Made by a program: the position numbers and the translations under genes. 64,000 nt of DNA from Deinandra increscens subsp. villosa (lineage: Eukaryota > Streptophyta > Magnoliopsida > Asterales > Asteraceae), in contig JBCNJP010000007.1 of assembly GCA_039602395.1 (NCBI GenBank), positions 125,662,952 to 125,726,951 on the forward strand, given 5' to 3'. This document shows, piece by piece, positions 22,431 to 34,334 of the stretch (within the stretch, counting starts at the first letter, position 1; every line of letters starts with the position of its first letter). The notes below the pieces were generated by a model, which saw only the letters and a program-made list of their open reading frames with translations, was not told the DNA's origin and ran no database searches.

Positions 22431-23513
22431 ACACCTAATAAAAATATCCTAGACCTAAACCTAGACCTAGACACACCTAATTTTACCGAAGCTCCTAAAA
22501 CTAGACCGAACCTAAGGCAAGTGTACCGGTCGGTGGCAGTATAGCTACAGAAGACCGGATATCGAACCGTAAGGAGACTAGATAGCTAGACTCTATGAAT
22601 GAGAAATTTGAGTAATTTGATTTAGAAGTGAATTTAGAATTTAAATAACTAACTTAACTAATTTAACTAATTACCGACAAGAGAAAACTTAGGACGAATT
22701 TGAAGATGAGAAGGGTACCACCTAGACCTAGAATCCTAATTAATATTAACGACCTCACTCGGCTATGACAATTCTGATGGAACCAGGAACTTAAGACACA
22801 ACCTCTGGAAACCCTACGAGCCCCCGAATCACTCTCCGGACGTTACGGATAAGATACCTATTGGTTGGAATAAATGCACTGGTTGGTTTGTTCACCTTTT
22901 AAGTCCTTTCTAACTAATGATTCTACCGCTCGAACAAGGGTTCACCTTTTGAGTACTTCCCATTTCAACTAAGCCTAACCGCCTCCGAAACAATCTTGGG
23001 CACTCTAGACTAGCAGGAGCTACCTCTAATAAATGCAACTAACACGAATAGCAAATTAGCCAAATTCATAGGGCACTTCCTTTTCAGACAACGTTATCCT
23101 AGTTCATTAACCAACCCGACTACCTGATAATCCTTTACCTTTTGGGTCTCTAGATAAGCAGCACGTTTCAATCAAGATAATAATTACCAATTAACACTAT
23201 AGTTTGGGACGTCTCCTAAACCACTCTTTGGCTACTAACCCTAAAGCTAGCAACTTTACATTACTTACCCAACCTGAAAGACATTCGAAGGCAAATCAAG
23301 CATAAATTGACAATCACAACCCTAAATTAGCAACACACATATGCATCAATCACACATAATTAGAGGGATTTCAATAGAACATCAATCCAACATGCATTTG
23401 TCATAAAACCGAATAAAGTAATTAACACTAAAAATTCATCACTAGTGTAGGTGGCATTCAATGTATAGTCAAACATCATTATTCGAAAACGAACAAAAAC
23501 ATTAACAGAAACA
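22431..23513. other. Probable LTR-retroelement non-coding region
   Basis: It starts with GTGTACCGGTCGGTGGC, then TATCGAACCGTAAGGAG and GGTTCACCTTTT repeats. These resemble untranslated regions of plant LTR elements. ACCTAGACCTAG repeats occur near 22460. No coding or terminal signal could be established. Confidence 0.3.
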
Positions 23514-23897
23514 TTGTTTATCGTAAAAGAAAATAAATTAGGTTTAACAGCCTGTCTCATAAGTTAAATTAATTGTCTGTTAGGCTGCTTAATTCATTCG
23601 TTTTGACCAATTGACGTGTGTGTGCTAGCCTGCTTGCTTAATTATTTCGATTTCTTCTTTCTCCCGTTGATTTCTTTCCCTTCGAATTCCCTTCTTTTTT
23701 TCCTGTTGTTTATCGTAAAAGAAAATAAATTAGGTTTAACAGCCTGTCTCATAAGTTAAATTAATTGTCTGTTAGGCTGCTTAATTCATTCGTTTTAACC
23801 AATTGACGTATGTGTGCTAGCCTGCTTGCTTAATTATTTCGATTTCTTCTTTCTCCCGTTGATTTCTTTCCCTTCGAATTCCCTTCTTTTTTTCCTG
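23514..23897 (+). repeat. 192-bp tandem duplication
   Basis: Copy 1 is 23514-23705 and copy 2 is 23706-23897, an exact 192-bp offset. I saw only two differences (GACCAATTGACGTG against AACCAATTGACGTA), so it is recent. No gene is included. Confidence 0.85.
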
Positions 23898-24560
23898 TAG
23901 ACTTTTGTTCCTCTTTATTTATATTTGTTTTTGCCGTCCAAATTGTTGAATGCGTGTATCTTTTGTAGGGTTTTGCCCCACAATTAATTATGTAGATTGT
24001 AGGCCATCTTTTCCAGTCCGAATTAATTCTTTTCTTAAAAAGCTCAAAACCAACGTGTTAAATAGTAATTGGTAGCCCAAAACCAATTCATTGTCAACTT
24101 TCATAATTTGCGAAGCCCACGTGAACCAGACTAGCCACCTCTGTAAGCCCAATATGTATTTTGATATGTTTGTTTGACTTATGCGGCCACAGTCCCATGT
24201 GATTTTCAAAGGCAAAGGCATCTTTGTTTCTTTTCAATTATAGTAACTTTTACAAATCAGCTCCCCAACTTAATTACTTAAATGTAATGTCATACTAGTC
24301 TCTTGAACTCTTATGTCAACCTACAACCAAGTATATTCGAATAATTTTAAGCACAATTAAATCGCATTTAACCTAATTAAAACACAAGACTCAAATATTT
24401 AACTAAACTCACACCAAAATATACAAAAATAACTCAATATACAACTAAGACACAAATACTATAATGTAACTAAAAAACACATAAAATTAATGACTCAAAA
24501 CCAACTCAATTATTATACAAAATACAAAGGCAAATTAGATGCGTTTAGCACACATCAGCA
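23898..24560. other. Intergenic
   Basis: No gene or classified repeat was recognised. Confidence 0.35.
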
Positions 24561-25215
24561 TACCTTAAGTCATAATTATTATGTCCGGTCTACAGATATA
24601 TCTTGGCTGACGACTTAAAGCGTTATGAGTAGTTGGATAGTCATGCATAGCTAGAATGCCTCTGACTGTACACGTTAAATTGTCTGGATCAGTCCAAGTG
24701 GGAGACTGTTGGATATGGTATGTCCAGATCCGATAAATTAACGTGACCAACCCGGTCATTGACCCGTAAGTGTTACACCAGGGTCAACGTGTCATAAAAT
24801 CCGATTACTTTAGTAAGCGGTAACCGAAAGAAACTTAATTACTATTTTAGTAATTTAGGTAGATAATTATTTATTTACTAAATTTGTTAGTAATTAATTA
24901 AAAGTTAATTAATTACTTAAATTGGTTTTAATTAAATTATGAACTTAAATTAAATCAGTTAAATTAATTAGTTAATGTATAAATGAGAGGATTAAATTAA
25001 AATGTTCGATTTAAGAGGATAATTGAGATTAAAACGAATTTGAGCTCGATCCAAATCATTTTAGATCAGTTATAAAAATAACTGATTTGAGAGATCTTAG
25101 GGTTAATCATGAATGGTTTGGCGGTGTTCGCGTTCTTAATAATTCAGTTGCGTTGATCTGTAATTATATATTTATCCGGTATGTAATAAATATATATATT
25201 TATGTTTGATTTTTT
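24561..25215 (+). mobile_element. 3' end of a copia-type element: polypurine tract and LTR start
   Basis: AAGTGGGAGAC (about 24696-24706) is a polypurine tract followed by TGTTGGATATGG at 24707, the start of an LTR. The 140 bp before it is typical copia 3' internal sequence. The LTR has TATAAATGAG at 24978. Its right end is not clear (about 25.2 kb). The rest of the element is absent upstream. Confidence 0.5.
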
Positions 25216-27118
25216 TTTACTAAATGTGTCACCCGAATACCACTATAAAATCCAATAGAAAGATTGTCCTGCAATTTCTTAATGTTAGAAAAAAAGAAAA
25301 TGAAAGAAGAAAAAAGAAAGTACATACGTGCTTAATCTTGGAATATAGTCTGTATTTTCTACACCAACTAGTGCAACATATTGGAACCTTATGGCAAGGT
25401 TGGGTCGGGTCTTGTACTGTTAAATGAGTGAGGTTCCCTTTGATAACCTCTTAGATTTCTATAGAATTTAAAAATACTTAAATTTTAACATTGACTATCA
25501 AACTGGCTATAAATAAGCAAATAAGCAGAAAAATAGCAATTTAAAGCACTATAAGAAGTAATCAATAAACAAACTTCTTTTGGAAGTAAAATAAACGTCA
25601 ACTAGGCCGTCCTGGGGTAAATACCTGGCAAAGTTGGTGTTTTTTACTTATGATACGTTGCGAACACAGTCCATACAGGTAATCCAAGATCCTCAGTCTA
25701 GCACATTCATCTGAAAAACTACCCTCACTAAAAGTCTTATGTAAAACCGGTTTACCTCAGGACTCTAACCCTGAAAACTTAATCCATCCCTCGTCTAAGG
25801 TATCAACAAAGCCGGTTAGTAATCAATAAGTTAACAGATTGATTGTTTAAAAACTTTATATTCAATATGGCAACCGACAGTTAATTGGGCCCGCGATACC
25901 CCAGTTTTCAGAGCACACCACCGACGAATAAAATTGCATTTAACGCCTAAACTAATGTGATTAGTAACTGTAATCACCCAAGTATATCATATATCACTTA
26001 TGGTCCCCTTAGTATGATTCATTGTTTTGTTTCCTTAGAAACCAATAATACTGTTTTTATGACGGCAAATTTTATTAAAACGAGACTAGCAAGATTTAAA
26101 ACCCTAACAAAAAGAAAAAAAATAGAAAAACAACGGAAGCAAGAAACAACACACCAAAACACGACAGAAACGTTAATCAAAATTAAAACTACACTATTGC
26201 CTTCAAGTAATCTTATGAGTTCTTAAGACCACCCATCCGTTCTAATATAAAACTATATCGGTGATGAAATTGTGACATATGACAAACATCTTTGTTCCCA
26301 AGCCATGAACAAGGTAGTAAACACCGTGAAATTGATGCGTTTAAATATCAAATTTCTAACCAAATGGGTACGTTTCCCTAATTTATTTGAACTAACACTT
26401 ATGGATAAAATAATTTAAGACCCAACATCATACCTTTTTAATGCATAAAGTTATAAAATATATTATTTAACTCAAAGAATACAATTTTAATGCATAACAC
26501 AAAATGTTGTTGGATTGAAGAATTTATATATGCAATTACATCAAGTTCCAAAAACCATCAAGGGCTGTTTTGTAATATGGAAAATGTATGGAGTAAATAT
26601 GTCTTTGGACACCAAAACAGAGGGCTTTTGTGAAAAAGATAAAATTGTAAGTGGTTAGATGCGGACAATGTGACAGTGATACGGTTGTTTGTATTTAACC
26701 GAGATCATTAAACTTTATTATACTATCAAGTTATTTTACTGAAAATAATAAAGATTTGGTGTGCGTATTCTAGATAAATAATACTCGACAATATTTAGGT
26801 GACATTATACGTATATTTTAACCCTTTAATATAGTATTCAACATTGATGGTGATGGGGACCCAAATTATTTGGTCGACACTCGACAGTCTGGAGCTCACT
26901 TGTTCCACAGCCTTCCATTAATTTATCTATTTTTCATTTTTATTACTCACACTTTTAACCTCATATAACATTGTAAGTATCAATAATCAATCCAATTGAT
27001 ACTAGCAACGGTGTTAGGGACAACTTGTTACTCTTGCTTAGCCTTAACACGTGACCGGAAATTATAGGCTGTTATTTTGGAGATCATGAAATGAGGTTGC
27101 CACCAAGCCGCCAAGGTA
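25216..27118. other. Intergenic, probably old repeats
   Basis: Open frames at 25224-25427 and 25957-26226 are low-complexity and lysine-rich, with no family signal. Text at 25590-25930 (CGTCCTGGGGTAAATACC, GGTTTACCTCAGGACTCTAA) looks like LTR-element untranslated sequence. Confidence 0.3.
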
Positions 27119-27125
27119 AACGTAT

Positions 27126-27178
27126 TAAAGTGACATAGATATGTGAAATGTAAACGTATTAAAGTGACATAGATAAGT
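27126..27178 (+). repeat. Short direct repeat
   Basis: AACGTATTAAAGTGACATAG occurs twice, 34 bp apart, immediately before the retroelement fragment. Confidence 0.7.
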
Positions 27179-27181
27179 GAC

Positions 27182-27358
27182 ACATTTGGGTTCCTTGCCC
27201 CGGGGGCAGTTGAATTCCTGAGTCGGGTTCAACGTGTTGTGCATAGTAATTTGTCGTCTCCCAGGGCTCATAACTTTGTCTTTAGTAGGATTGGGTTCGC
27301 GATTCAAAAGGGGGTTGCGGCGCAACTTGTTGCCCGTTTACCCGCCACTTCTTTGTAA
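27182..27358 (+). pseudogene. 3' fragment of an RT-type element (same family as 62.4-63.4 kb)
   Basis: An open stretch of 58 codons ends at TAA 27356-27358. It reads TFGFLAPGAVEFL, VQRVVHSN, FVFSRIGFAIQKGV and LVARLP. The minus-strand element at 62365-63406 encodes the same block (GFLAPEMVEFL, VQRVVYSN, FSRIGFSIQKKV). Only the extreme C-terminus is present, consistent with 5' truncation. Confidence 0.7.
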
Positions 27359-28026
27359 TTTGCTTGATTTTGAAATACGATGATTCCTATATTATATAAA
27401 AAACGTAACAACCCAAACAATAAAAATATCGATCACCTGAAAACTATGTTATATGACTGTGTCTATTAAACACTAACTCCCTTACTAAATTCATTAAAGT
27501 TGGAAATGGATAAATAAAATAAATATATGCTACACGACGGTGCTCATCGACTGTGCTTATTACACAACTAACTCAACCAGGGGCACAACTTTGTGAGGGC
27601 CAGCAGCGACCTCAGTCGCTACCATTTTTCGCTTAGAAGTCCCGAGTGTTCGTGTAATTCGTTGAAATTTTTTCATATGTATTCAGTCGGTCACCGCTAA
27701 AATTTATATTTAAATGAGACTATGCAAGTATGTAATTTAGATCAGGTGGTAGAGCGCTTGTTTTCATTCCTAGAGTTCAGCACTTCGAATCTCGGTATCG
27801 ATTCATGTTTTTTAGCTTCTTTAGGGGCGAATTTGGGCGGGACGAGTAGGGTTCTTAAGTGTATGACAGTAGAAAATGACCCTCGAGCTAGCCTATTAAA
27901 TAAATAAAGTTCGAAACAAATCAAATCACCAAATCACATGTCTTAATGGTTAGTACGTTCACTGGTAAAAGAGAGTTCGCGAGTTCAATTCCCACCCGCG
28001 ATAGTTTTGTTCTTTTTTTTCCTTAG
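27359..28026. other. Intergenic with two tRNA-like B-box matches
   Basis: GGTGGTAGAGCGC (27744) with TTCGAATCT (27785), and GAGTTCAATTCCC (27981), resemble tRNA A and B boxes. No full cloverleaf folds, so they are at most SINE or tRNA relics. Confidence 0.3.
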
Positions 28027-28763
28027 ACTAAAGTTCGTGGTGGGTTGGAGAGTGCGCAACTCGTCGAGTTGCTGAGTTTAGTCGAGGAGGTCCAGTTTTC
28101 CACGGCTGACGATCGGTGGAAATGGTCCTTTGGAAATGACTTGGATTTTCTGGTTAAATCTGTTCGGAGAAAGATTGATAGTATATATCTTCCTTGTGGC
28201 GACACCCCTACGAGATGGATTAATTTGGTTCCGAAAAAAGTTAACATCATGAATTGGAGGCTCTTTCTCGATAAACTTCCGACACGTCAAAATCTGTCGA
28301 AACGAGGTATGGAGATCCATGATATTCTTTGTCCGATTTGCCACAATCATTTAGAGTCGGTTAAGCATGTCTTTTGTGACTGTGAGATGGCGGCCCGTAG
28401 TGTGGATTTGGTTAAAAGATGGTTGGAGATTGATTGGGTCATAAATCGATGTCCTAGCAGGTTATTTCAGGAGATAGAAGACAACAATCTTACCAGAAAG
28501 AAGAAAGAGATTATTCATTCTATCTGTTTTACTATGTGGTGGCATCTTTGGAATACTAGGAACGACTACGTTTTTACTGGTGGTCAAAACAGGAACGGCA
28601 GCTTACTTGATTCGATTATTTATTTCTCCTTTTCCTGGTATAGTAGTAGATCGAATAAAGATGTAATCGGGTGGACCAATTGGGTGAGAAATCCCCTTCT
28701 CTTCATGTAATTTTGCTCGTTTTTGAGCCGTTTTTTATATTATACTGCCGTTCAAAAAAAAAA
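28027..28763 (+). mobile_element. 5'-truncated LINE, zinc-binding RT domain and 3' end
   Basis: The frame 28030-28710 (about 226 codons) holds the zf-RVT domain of plant non-LTR elements: RWINLVPKKVNIMNWRLF, then LPTRQNLSKRG, LCPICHNHLESVKHVFCDC (the C-C-H-C zinc cluster) and WWHLWNTRND. The protein ends at TAA about 28 residues after that block. A short 3' UTR ends TGCCGTTC plus a 10-A run at 28754-28763. The upstream RT and endonuclease are absent, so this is a dead 5'-truncated copy. The open frame suggests it is fairly young. Confidence 0.85.
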
Positions 28764-30088
28764 CATTTTACGTCTATGTGTTTGTTACAAAACAATTTAG
28801 TTACAACACAATTTAGTTTTTTCATTTATAAGAGTAATTTGAATTAATGAAGACAAATTAGATATTTATACTTTTTATAGTTTGACCCAACCCGAACCGG
28901 ATCAGCACCGGATCGCTGATACGTACATTTACCTCGAGACATAACAATAAATTCTTTTTTGAGAGACATGACTTTCGATCATCATAAGAAATATTTTCAA
29001 GTTTCGCCATTGAACTCAACAATAACTACTAAATGGAAATGACCAAACTTGTCAGAACACTAAATCATATCTTAAATTTTTACACTTAGATGAGATTAAA
29101 AAAAATTATGCCACGTAACATCTGCCTAAAGTTCCATGTAACGGGTCAATATTAAAAAGATAACAAAAATAAAAATACAAAAAAGGCAAAAGTAGATAAA
29201 AAAACAAAAAGAAGAAGTGAATTGTGACATGCTAAATGGATAATTGGATATATGTATAATTAGAAGTTTCATGTGTTTACTTATTATTTTTTTTGGAACG
29301 GCACTTGTGTTTACTTATTGATTTAGAGTGTGTATATATAGTAAAAGAGGAAATAGATAAACTAAGAAATTGAACAAAGAGATATCTTTCTTCTAATAAA
29401 GACTATATTTTCTATATTTTCTGACACGTTTTATCATTATATTTATTTTTATCATATTTCTTTGACGTCTCTTTTAATAAATACCGATACTCTTATATTT
29501 AATATTAATAATTAATAATTTCAAATAATTAAATAATAAAATATAAATCTTCTATTTAAATATCTTTTTAAAAACTTATCAAAGTATGCTTTTGCGTGGC
29601 AAACAACCCAACAAGTGTATTCCGGCAAAACAAGGTTTAATTAGAAGGGAGATCATTATGAAAGGAGTTTACCAGATAGCTTCGAGCTCAATTGTATCAT
29701 GGTCTTATTTCAAGTGTTACTCTCTTAAAAGTTAAAAGTTCAAGTCACATAGTTAAAAAAATTGATATAGAATAAAACCATTAAAAAATTAAAAGGAGTG
29801 TAGAATGGATGTAATGAGCAAGAAAAGAGAGTATAAGAACTGTTTTGGATTCGCCCCAATGATACCAGAGAGCCCACTAGTAATGGAAGGTTGGCGATGT
29901 AAGGTTTGACGTTCATGCTTAAAAAGGTTTTTTTACCTAATTGACTGAATTTAGATAAGATCTCGATTTAAATTTAAACGTTTCAAACAAAAAGAAAAAA
30001 GAGAGAGAGGGAGAGAGAATATTAGTCATAAGTTATAGTCGAGGAAGACTAGCGTCCCATGATGCATTTGCAATTAAGAGCCGACTCA
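28764..30088. other. Intergenic
   Basis: No gene. TTTTTTTTGGAACGGCA at about 29290 is the complement of the LINE 3' end and marks a tiny remnant on the minus strand. Much of 29.4-29.6 kb is AT-only. Confidence 0.4.
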
Positions 30089-30097
30089 TTGATTAAA

Positions 30098-31082
30098 GGG
30101 ACTAAAATGCCCATTTTGAAGAAAAAGGAACGAAAATGCCCATTTGAAAGTCAACACCCCCAACATGCCCACTGGTGCACGGTCGTCACGACCCTAGTGA
30201 CGGTCTTGACGACCCTAGTGACGGTCAGACGACCCTAGGTCCATCCAGCCAATAAAAAACAGCCACGTCACCACTGGTGCACGGTCGTCACGACCCTAGT
30301 GACGGTCTTGACGACCCTAGTGACGGTCAGACGACCCTAGGTCCATTTTCCCAAAAAAAGACCTGTCATAAAGTCTTGACGACCCTAGTGACGGTCAGAC
30401 GACCTGCAGGTAAGGTCGGACGACTCTGCAAAAAACCTTAAATTTTCAAATGCAATATCTCTCTCAATTTTTAACGAAAATCACTTCTGTAAATTGCTAT
30501 GGATTCGTATGAACGAGACGAACATATCTAGCACCATTGTTGATATGTTTTAAACCGATTTGTAGGTCCGATTTAGAGCTCCCCACCCCCGACACGTCTT
30601 GACGACCTACAAATCGGTTTAAAACATATCAACAATGGTGCTAGATATGTTCGTCTCGTTCATACGAATCCATAGCAATTTACAGAAGTGATTTTCGTTG
30701 AAAATTGAGAGAGATATTGCATTTTGAAAATTTAAGGTTTTTTGCAGAGTCGTCCGACCTTCCTGCAGGGTCGTCTGACCGTCACTAGGGTCGTCAAGAC
30801 TTTATGACAGGTCTTTTTTTGGGGAAATGGACCTAGGGTCGTCTGACCGTCACTAGGGTCGTCAAGACCGTCACCAGGGTCGTGACGACCGTGCACCAGT
30901 GGTGACGTGGCTGTCTTTGATTGGCTGGATGGACCTAGGGTCGTCTGACCGTCACTAGGGTCGTCAAGACCGTCACTAGGGTCGTGACGACCGTGCACCA
31001 GTGGGCATATTGAGGGTGTTGACTTTCAAATGGGCATTTTCGTTCTTTTTTTTTTCAAAATGGGCATTTTGGTCTTTTTCCC
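30098..31082. mobile_element. Mutator-type long-TIR palindrome, 985 bp
   Basis: Flanked by a perfect 9-bp duplication TTGATTAAA (30089-30097 and 31083-31091). Each arm is about 480 bp and the axis lies near 30590. The arms contain AAAATGCCCATTTTG at the ends and several GACGACCCTAGTGACGGTC units. The left arm has a duplicated CACTGGTGCACGGTCGTCAC block. The inner arms share TATGGATTCGTATGAACGAG. It is non-coding. Its right end lies 119 bp from the TATA box of the FLA gene. Confidence 0.8.
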
Positions 31083-31200
31083 TTGATTAAAACTAATAGA
31101 ACATAATTATGATGATACAATAATTGCTTTACCAAATTAAATATTTCTATCATATTTTAAATAAAGAAATGATAAGCAGCAATCGCGTATTCTACGTGGA

Positions 31201-31208
31201 TATAAATA
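31201..31208 (+). promoter_or_regulatory. TATA box of the FLA gene
   Basis: TATAAATA sits 86 bp before the ATG. CTACGTGG, a G-box-like core, lies just upstream (31192-31199). The transposon ending at 31082 leaves only about 120 bp of unique promoter. Confidence 0.7.
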
Positions 31209-31286
31209 ACGGAACTTTAAACACACAGACCACTCACTCCCCTATCGCTTATCCCCCACTTCCACCACCACCACCACCGTTTCCCG

Positions 31287-32504
31287 ATGGCGACGGCGAC
31301 GGCGATTTCCCTCTCCTTCCTCTTCCTCCTCTCCATCTCCACCACCATCCACGCCCACAACATCACCCACATCCTCGCCAAAGACCCCCAATTCTCAACC
31401 TTCAACCACTACCTCACCATCACCCACCTCGCCAACGAAATCAACCGCCGGCAAACCATCACCGTCTGCGCCGTCGACAATGCCGCCATGTCATCGTTAG
31501 TCGCCAAAGGCCTCTCTCTCCAAACCATGAAAAACGTCCTCTCCCTCCACGTCTTCGCCGACTACTTCGGCTCCAAAAAGCTCCACCAGGTCACAAAAGG
31601 CTCCACCTCCACCGCCACCATGTACCAGGCCACCGGCGAAGCTCCCGGAACCACCGGTTACGTCCACATCACCGATATCAAAGGCGGTAAAGTCCGCTTC
31701 ACTCCGGAAGACAATCCGTCCCAAACCGACACCGTTTACGTCAAATCGATCCTCGAAATGCCGTACAACATCTCCGTTATTCAGATCAGCTCGATTTTAA
31801 ACTCGCCGGAGGCCGAAGCTCCGACCGCCGCTCCAGATCTGAACTTAACCTCGTTGCTACAGCGAGAAGGTTGCCAGGCGTTTTACAATCTGTTAACCAC
31901 ATCCGGAGCGATCGGAACGTTTTTGAGCGGGGTTGAAAGCGGAATAACCGTTTTCTGTCCCGGAGATGACGCGATTGCTGCTTTCGCGCCAAAATACAAA
32001 AACCTAACTGCGGCGGAGAAGACGTCGTTGTTGCTGTACCACGGGATTCCGATCTACAACTCCATGGGGATGCTGAGATCTAGCAATGGCTTGATGAACA
32101 CGCTAGCGACGGAAGGGGCGAAGAAGAAGTACGATTTCACGGTGCAGAACGACGGCAACGACGTGAAGTTGAAGACGAAGGTCGTGACGGCGACGATAAG
32201 CGGAACGGTGGTTGACGACGAGCCGATTGCGATTTACACGATTGATAAGGTTTTGATGCCCAGGGAGTTGTTTAAGGGTGCCGTGGTGGAGGCCGACGAG
32301 CCGGCGCCGGCGCCCAAGGCGGCGAAGAAGAAGAAGAAGGCGACGAAGAAGGGAGAGACGACGGAGGACGCGGAGGCGCCGGGGCCGGGTTCGTCCGACG
32401 ACTACGGTGGTGATGATGCGGCGGATCAGACGGCGAGTGGTGGTGGACGGTTGGTGGCGTCGGCGGTTATGGCGTTCTGTTTTGCGTGGTTGGCTTTTGT
32501 GTAA
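31287..32504 (+). CDS. FLA2: Fasciclin-like arabinogalactan protein (FLA1/2-type)
   Basis: Intronless, 405 residues, the usual length for two-domain FLAs. Residues 1-23 are a signal peptide ending before HNITHILAKDP. FAS1 domain 1 is about 25-165, with H1 motif ITVCAVDNAAM and an H2-like LSLHVFADYF. FAS1 domain 2 is about 183-328, with ITVFCPGDDAI and LLLYHGIPIY. N-glycosylation sites include NIT (25), NIS (161) and NLT (186, 239). EAEAPTAAP and EPAPAPK are short AGP-type glycomodules. A lysine-rich stretch (345-355) and an acidic/Gly segment precede the C-terminal hydrophobic tail (about 389-405), a GPI-anchor signal. The product should be a plasma-membrane, apoplast-facing glycoprotein involved in adhesion and wall matrix. 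Closest by memory to Arabidopsis FLA2; FLA1 is the alternative. Confidence 0.95.
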   Translation: MATATAISLSFLFLLSISTTIHAHNITHILAKDPQFSTFNHYLTITHLANEINRRQTITVCAVDNAAMSSLVAKGLSLQTMKNVLSLHVFADYFGSKKLHQVTKGSTSTATMYQATGEAPGTTGYVHITDIKGGKVRFTPEDNPSQTDTVYVKSILEMPYNISVIQISSILNSPEAEAPTAAPDLNLTSLLQREGCQAFYNLLTTSGAIGTFLSGVESGITVFCPGDDAIAAFAPKYKNLTAAEKTSLLLYHGIPIYNSMGMLRSSNGLMNTLATEGAKKKYDFTVQNDGNDVKLKTKVVTATISGTVVDDEPIAIYTIDKVLMPRELFKGAVVEADEPAPAPKAAKKKKKATKKGETTEDAEAPGPGSSDDYGGDDAADQTASGGGRLVASAVMAFCFAWLAFV

Positions 32505-33542
32505 TTTTTAATAATTATTTATATTTAATTTTTTCTGTGAGTGTCGGTGTGATAAAGTGACAGCGGGTATCATGGGTCTCCCACCGGATTTCCTCGTGCA
32601 AAATAGAATTCTCTTTTTATTTTATTTTTGTTTTTGTTTTGATTTTATGATTAAAAGATATTTATTTTCTTTTGTTTATCATAAAGGAAAAATAATGAGT
32701 CTATTATTGGGGTTCTCTTCATTGTAATTAGTTATTTTGTTCAGAAAATGGAAAATATTTGTATGATATACCTACTACTCTGCTTTATGATTACTTAATT
32801 AAATGTTAGGTATGTTTTGTATGACTATATGTTATGGTGCTCCCACATGCTTTCCTTGACAAATGCTCTAACAACAATCTTAAAAGCACATTTATTATGA
32901 AATAATTTTAAACCGACAATATGAAAGTATTTTAAACCGACAATCATAATACACATAAAAACTTAGTATTGATTAGTTGTAAATAAGATGTATAGAAACA
33001 GAAACAATTATGTGATTATGTAAGGGACATATATATAGTTAGAGTAGTCACCTATTATTAAAAAAAAATTAGGAATTCTTTGATGGGTTGTGAGTTTTCT
33101 CACGTGATGATGGTTTTCGAATGCTCTACTTTAGAAATGAAAATGATTAAGCGGGCCCGTGCCTCTTAGTTATATAATTTTGTCATTAAGAAAAAAGTTG
33201 TGACCATTCTATTGAATCAAAACTAGTGACCTCTAATTCTTAACTATTATTTTAGGCTGGCAAAAACTCGATTGTGTTGCACAAGAGGGACAAAAAATAC
33301 AGAAATACGATAAAATAGTAAAAAAATTTAAAGAAAAGTTTTAGAAATAATGTAAATAAAGAGAAGATTGTACAGTAGAATTGAAGAATCTGCCGACTGG
33401 TTGTGGACATGTGCTTGCCTAGTTGGAAGCAGTTGGGATTATACTTTAGATTTAATTTAATTTCAGATACTCTTTTTTTTCTTTATGTTAAATGCTCACA
33501 TTTTTTATTGAAACTGTCATAATAAATTACTATACTTATTTT
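32505..33542. other. 3' flank of FLA and intergenic
   Basis: AT-rich and no gene was seen. AATAATGAG-type polyadenylation signals (near 32691) could end the FLA transcript. Confidence 0.4.
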
Positions 33543-33556
33543 ATTTCTGCAAAAGT

Positions 33557-33809
33557 TTTTTTTAACGGTTAACGAATGTTCCGGAAAACCCGCGGATTAT
33601 TTACACCAGTTGAGCTTATTTAAGAAAAATGCATCTCCGCAAGCGGCCGGGTGGGAAAACCTGTGAGCTCAGGGATCGAATTTGTGACATTTCAGTCCAA
33701 GTCTCTCATCATCGCCAATGCTTCTTCCAAAATATTGCCCGTAAGAATCGAACCTGTGTCTCCAATAGAGAACATAGGCTTCCTACCACTACACCACAAT
33801 GAAAGTTGC
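33557..33809 (-). mobile_element. tRNA-derived SINE (copy 1)
   Basis: On the minus strand it begins near GTGGTGTAGTGGTAGG (box A) with GGTTCGATTCTTACGG (box B), about 35 bp apart. A tRNA-unrelated body follows, with TTCGATCCCTGAGCTC and CCACCCGGCCG, and it ends ATTCGTTAACCGTTA plus A run. A perfect 14-bp duplication ATTTCTGCAAAAGT flanks it (33543-33556 and 33810-33823), which is the LINE-type insertion signature. It has no coding capacity. Confidence 0.85.
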
Positions 33810-33963
33810 ATTTCTGCAAAAGTATATCGATAAAATAATGTGTTTATAAATTTCTCCGAAGTAAATTTTAGTAAATTAATACATATTTTTATTAATTAAA
33901 AAGGCTATTAGGTATAAAAAGAAATGATCAAATACAATGTTAAAATTAACTTAAAATACGTAG

Positions 33964-34326
33964 CAGTGGGGGCCCTGAGCATGTGCGAGATGTGTGACGG
34001 AACAGGACCTATTATATTAGGGGGCCTATATTTTTTAATATCTTTTATATATATTATATTTATATAGTTATTTTTAAATAAAACTTTTTAATTTTACTAA
34101 CAAATAATCAAATTTAAAAAAGATAGTCCAATTAGTTATTTAATATTTAGGCATTTAGGACCTATTTTCAATTAAAATGTAATTTTAAAACAATAATTTC
34201 TTATATTTATTGTCATAATTTATTTATTTTCTTTATTTAAAAATTGTTTTGTTTGTAATTTTTTTTAAATGGAGCCTATTTTTTTTAAACTCGAACAGGG
34301 CCCTCAAATCCTCAGGACCGGCCCTG
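33964..34326. mobile_element. hAT-type MITE
   Basis: A 363-bp element with ends CAGTGGGGGCCCTGAG and CTCAGGACCGGCCCTG (inverted). It is flanked by the perfect 8-bp duplication ATACGTAG (33956-33963 and 34327-34334). AT-rich and non-coding. Confidence 0.85.
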
Positions 34327-34334
34327 ATACGTAG

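Noticed and set aside
27727..28005. Possible tRNA genes
   Set aside because: Single A- and B-box-like matches are present, but no acceptor stem or full cloverleaf could be drawn.
30732..30998. 88-residue repeat protein (HDPSDGLDDPSDGQ-like)
   Set aside because: It is produced by the GACGACCCTAGTGACGGTC units in an arm of the palindromic transposon. The mirrored arm gives the same text, so it is not a gene.
31217..31405. Open frames opposite and overlapping the FLA gene, including 31124-31690 and 32278-32511
   Set aside because: They are shadows of the GC-rich FLA reading frame: low-complexity Pro/His or Arg runs with no start context.
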